A DNA stretch of 15,795 bases from an uncultured Oscillospiraceae bacterium (lineage in GTDB: Bacteria > Bacillota > Clostridia > Oscillospirales > Oscillospiraceae), in assembly GCA_934589835.1 (NCBI GenBank), contig CAKTOK010000037.1, positions 1 to 15,795 on the forward strand, read 5' to 3'. This document shows positions 14,858 through 15,795 of the stretch, in pieces (the stretch's first letter is position 1; every line of letters starts with the position of its first letter). The notes beneath the pieces are model-generated. The model did not search any database. It saw only the letters and a program-made list of their open reading frames with translations, and was not told the origin of the DNA. Made by a program: the position numbers and the translations under genes.

Positions 14858-15795
14858 TACCGATCGCCTCCCTTCTCCTCAGACGCATCTGTTGGCGCGG
14901 CGGTCTGCTCCGCCGCCTTTGCCTTCTGAATGGCCCGTTCCTCGCGGCGGGCGATGGCGCTGTTCATGGCGTACTTCATAAACAGCACGAAGCCGCACAG
15001 ATAGATGATGACGGCGGCGATCAGATCGGAGACCTGGGCACAGTACATGGTCTTATCCACATAGGCGCCGCCGGCGGTGATGTGCTGGATGAAGAAGGAG
15101 GCCAGAATGGTGCCGATGGGGTGCAGGCCCCCCAGAAATGCGGCGGCGATGCCGCTGAAGCCCATGCCGGGGACGGAGGAGGCGGTGCACTGCCACTGCT
15201 CATAGCCGGTGAGGTAGAACATGGCCGCGCCCAGCGCCGCCAGCGCGCCGGAGATCATCAGCGTCAGGACGATGTTGCGCTTTTCCGCCATGCCGCAGTA
15301 TTTGGCGGCGTTCTTGTTGTTGCCGGTGGCCCGCAGCTCGTAGCCGAAGCGGGTCTTTTCCAGCACGATCCAGACCAGCACGGCGATGACCACGGACAGA
15401 GGCAGGGCGAGGCCCACATACTTGTTGTCGTTGAACAGTGCGCCCAGACCCAGAGAGGGCAGCACCGCGGAGGGGTTGGTGTCCGCCAGCACCACGGTAT
15501 AGGGGCTGGCCACCTCCTTGACGTTGGTCAGGAGCATATTGGTGAGGTAGAGGACGATCCAGTTCAGCATGATGCCGGAGATGACCTCGTTGACGTTGCA
15601 GTAGGATTTCAGCAGACCGGAGACGGCGCCCAGCAGCGCGCCGCCCACCATGGCCAGCAGCATACAGGGGAGCCAGCTCCAGCCCCACCCCAGCGCGGCG
15701 TAAAGGCTCAGGGCCACGCCGGCGCAGTACTGGCCGGCGGCGCCGATGTTGAACAGGCCCACCTTGTAGGCGAACAGGATGGCCAGCGCGCACAT
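14857..15795 (-). CDS. ABC importer permease, YufP/NupP type (N-terminus off window)
   Basis: The visible 312 codons begin inside the protein: the ATG-like MCALAILFAYKVGLFNIGAA at the edge matches the second helix region (FR.GLFNIGAEGQ in the family), so about 40-60 N-terminal residues including the first helix are missing. The permease signature is clear, with the coupling segment EKTRFGYELRATGNNKNAAK near residues 147-166 and about eight helices. It ends in a charged cytoplasmic tail (RREERAIQKAKAAEQTAAPT and on). It pairs with the downstream YufQ-type subunit in a nucleoside-type ABC importer fed by a BmpA-like lipoprotein. Confidence 0.92.
   Translation of the reverse strand: MCALAILFAYKVGLFNIGAAGQYCAGVALSLYAALGWGWSWLPCMLLAMVGGALLGAVSGLLKSYCNVNEVISGIMLNWIVLYLTNMLLTNVKEVASPYTVVLADTNPSAVLPSLGLGALFNDNKYVGLALPLSVVIAVLVWIVLEKTRFGYELRATGNNKNAAKYCGMAEKRNIVLTLMISGALAALGAAMFYLTGYEQWQCTASSVPGMGFSGIAAAFLGGLHPIGTILASFFIQHITAGGAYVDKTMYCAQVSDLIAAVIIYLCGFVLFMKYAMNSAIARREERAIQKAKAAEQTAAPTDASEEKGGDR

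Noticed and set aside
12902..14929. 675-codon plus-strand open frame covering ylbJ and the permease
   Set aside because: It is out of frame with ylbJ, crosses a strong terminator, and is antisense to the YufQ-type permease.
12906..15795. Functional link between the nucleoside-recognition domain of YlbJ and the nucleoside-type importer
   Set aside because: The genes converge on a shared strong terminator, so they are separate units; the domain name does not prove a nucleoside substrate.

Overview
The window is GC-rich and almost every gene lies on the minus strand with strong GGAGG-type Shine-Dalgarno sites. The genes (HPr with Ser46, MutS2 with an Smr domain, yqzL-recO, era, ybeY, phoH and the sporulation genes yqfC, yqfD and ylbJ) point to an endospore-forming member of the Clostridia. 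GC content and repeat style suggest a gut Oscillospiraceae-type bacterium; that family-level placement is inference.

Layout, left to right. (1) 1-3532, minus: a large secreted surface protein with a signal peptide, beta-helix repeats, an InlB-type repeat, GLUG-like repeats and a 19-residue (57 bp) tandem array that runs off the left edge. It is read from the minus strand; the long plus-strand frame covering the same stretch is an antisense shadow. (2) 3529-4281, minus: a TetR-family regulator whose stop overlaps the surface-protein start (ATGA), with a promoter and a 14-bp perfect palindrome in front. (3) 4342-4382: a very strong symmetrical terminator. (4) 4390-4653, minus: HPr, with a near-consensus sigma-A promoter. 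(5) 4825-8077, minus: mutS2, recO and a 32-codon YqzL-like gene. (6) 8078-8879: about 800 bp of non-coding repeat mosaic. (7) 8880-12768, minus: era, ybeY, phoH, yqfD, yqfC, tightly packed. (8) 12906-13865, plus: a YlbJ-like sporulation membrane protein, divergent from yqfC. (9) 13873-13905: a bidirectional terminator. (10) 13916-15795, minus: two permease subunits of a nucleoside-type (BmpA/Nup) ABC importer, the first cut by the right edge.

How the genes fit together: the yqfC-yqfD-phoH-ybeY-era-yqzL-recO order is the Bacillus subtilis order with yqfF, dgkA and cdd missing. It couples sporulation-stage genes to ribosome maturation (YbeY, Era), and RecO and MutS2 follow. Sigma-E-like promoter pairs face outward from the yqfC/ylbJ gap. 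The most accessory-looking part is the regulator plus surface-protein unit at the left. The most unexplained sequence is the repeat mosaic that separates era from yqzL-recO-mutS2.
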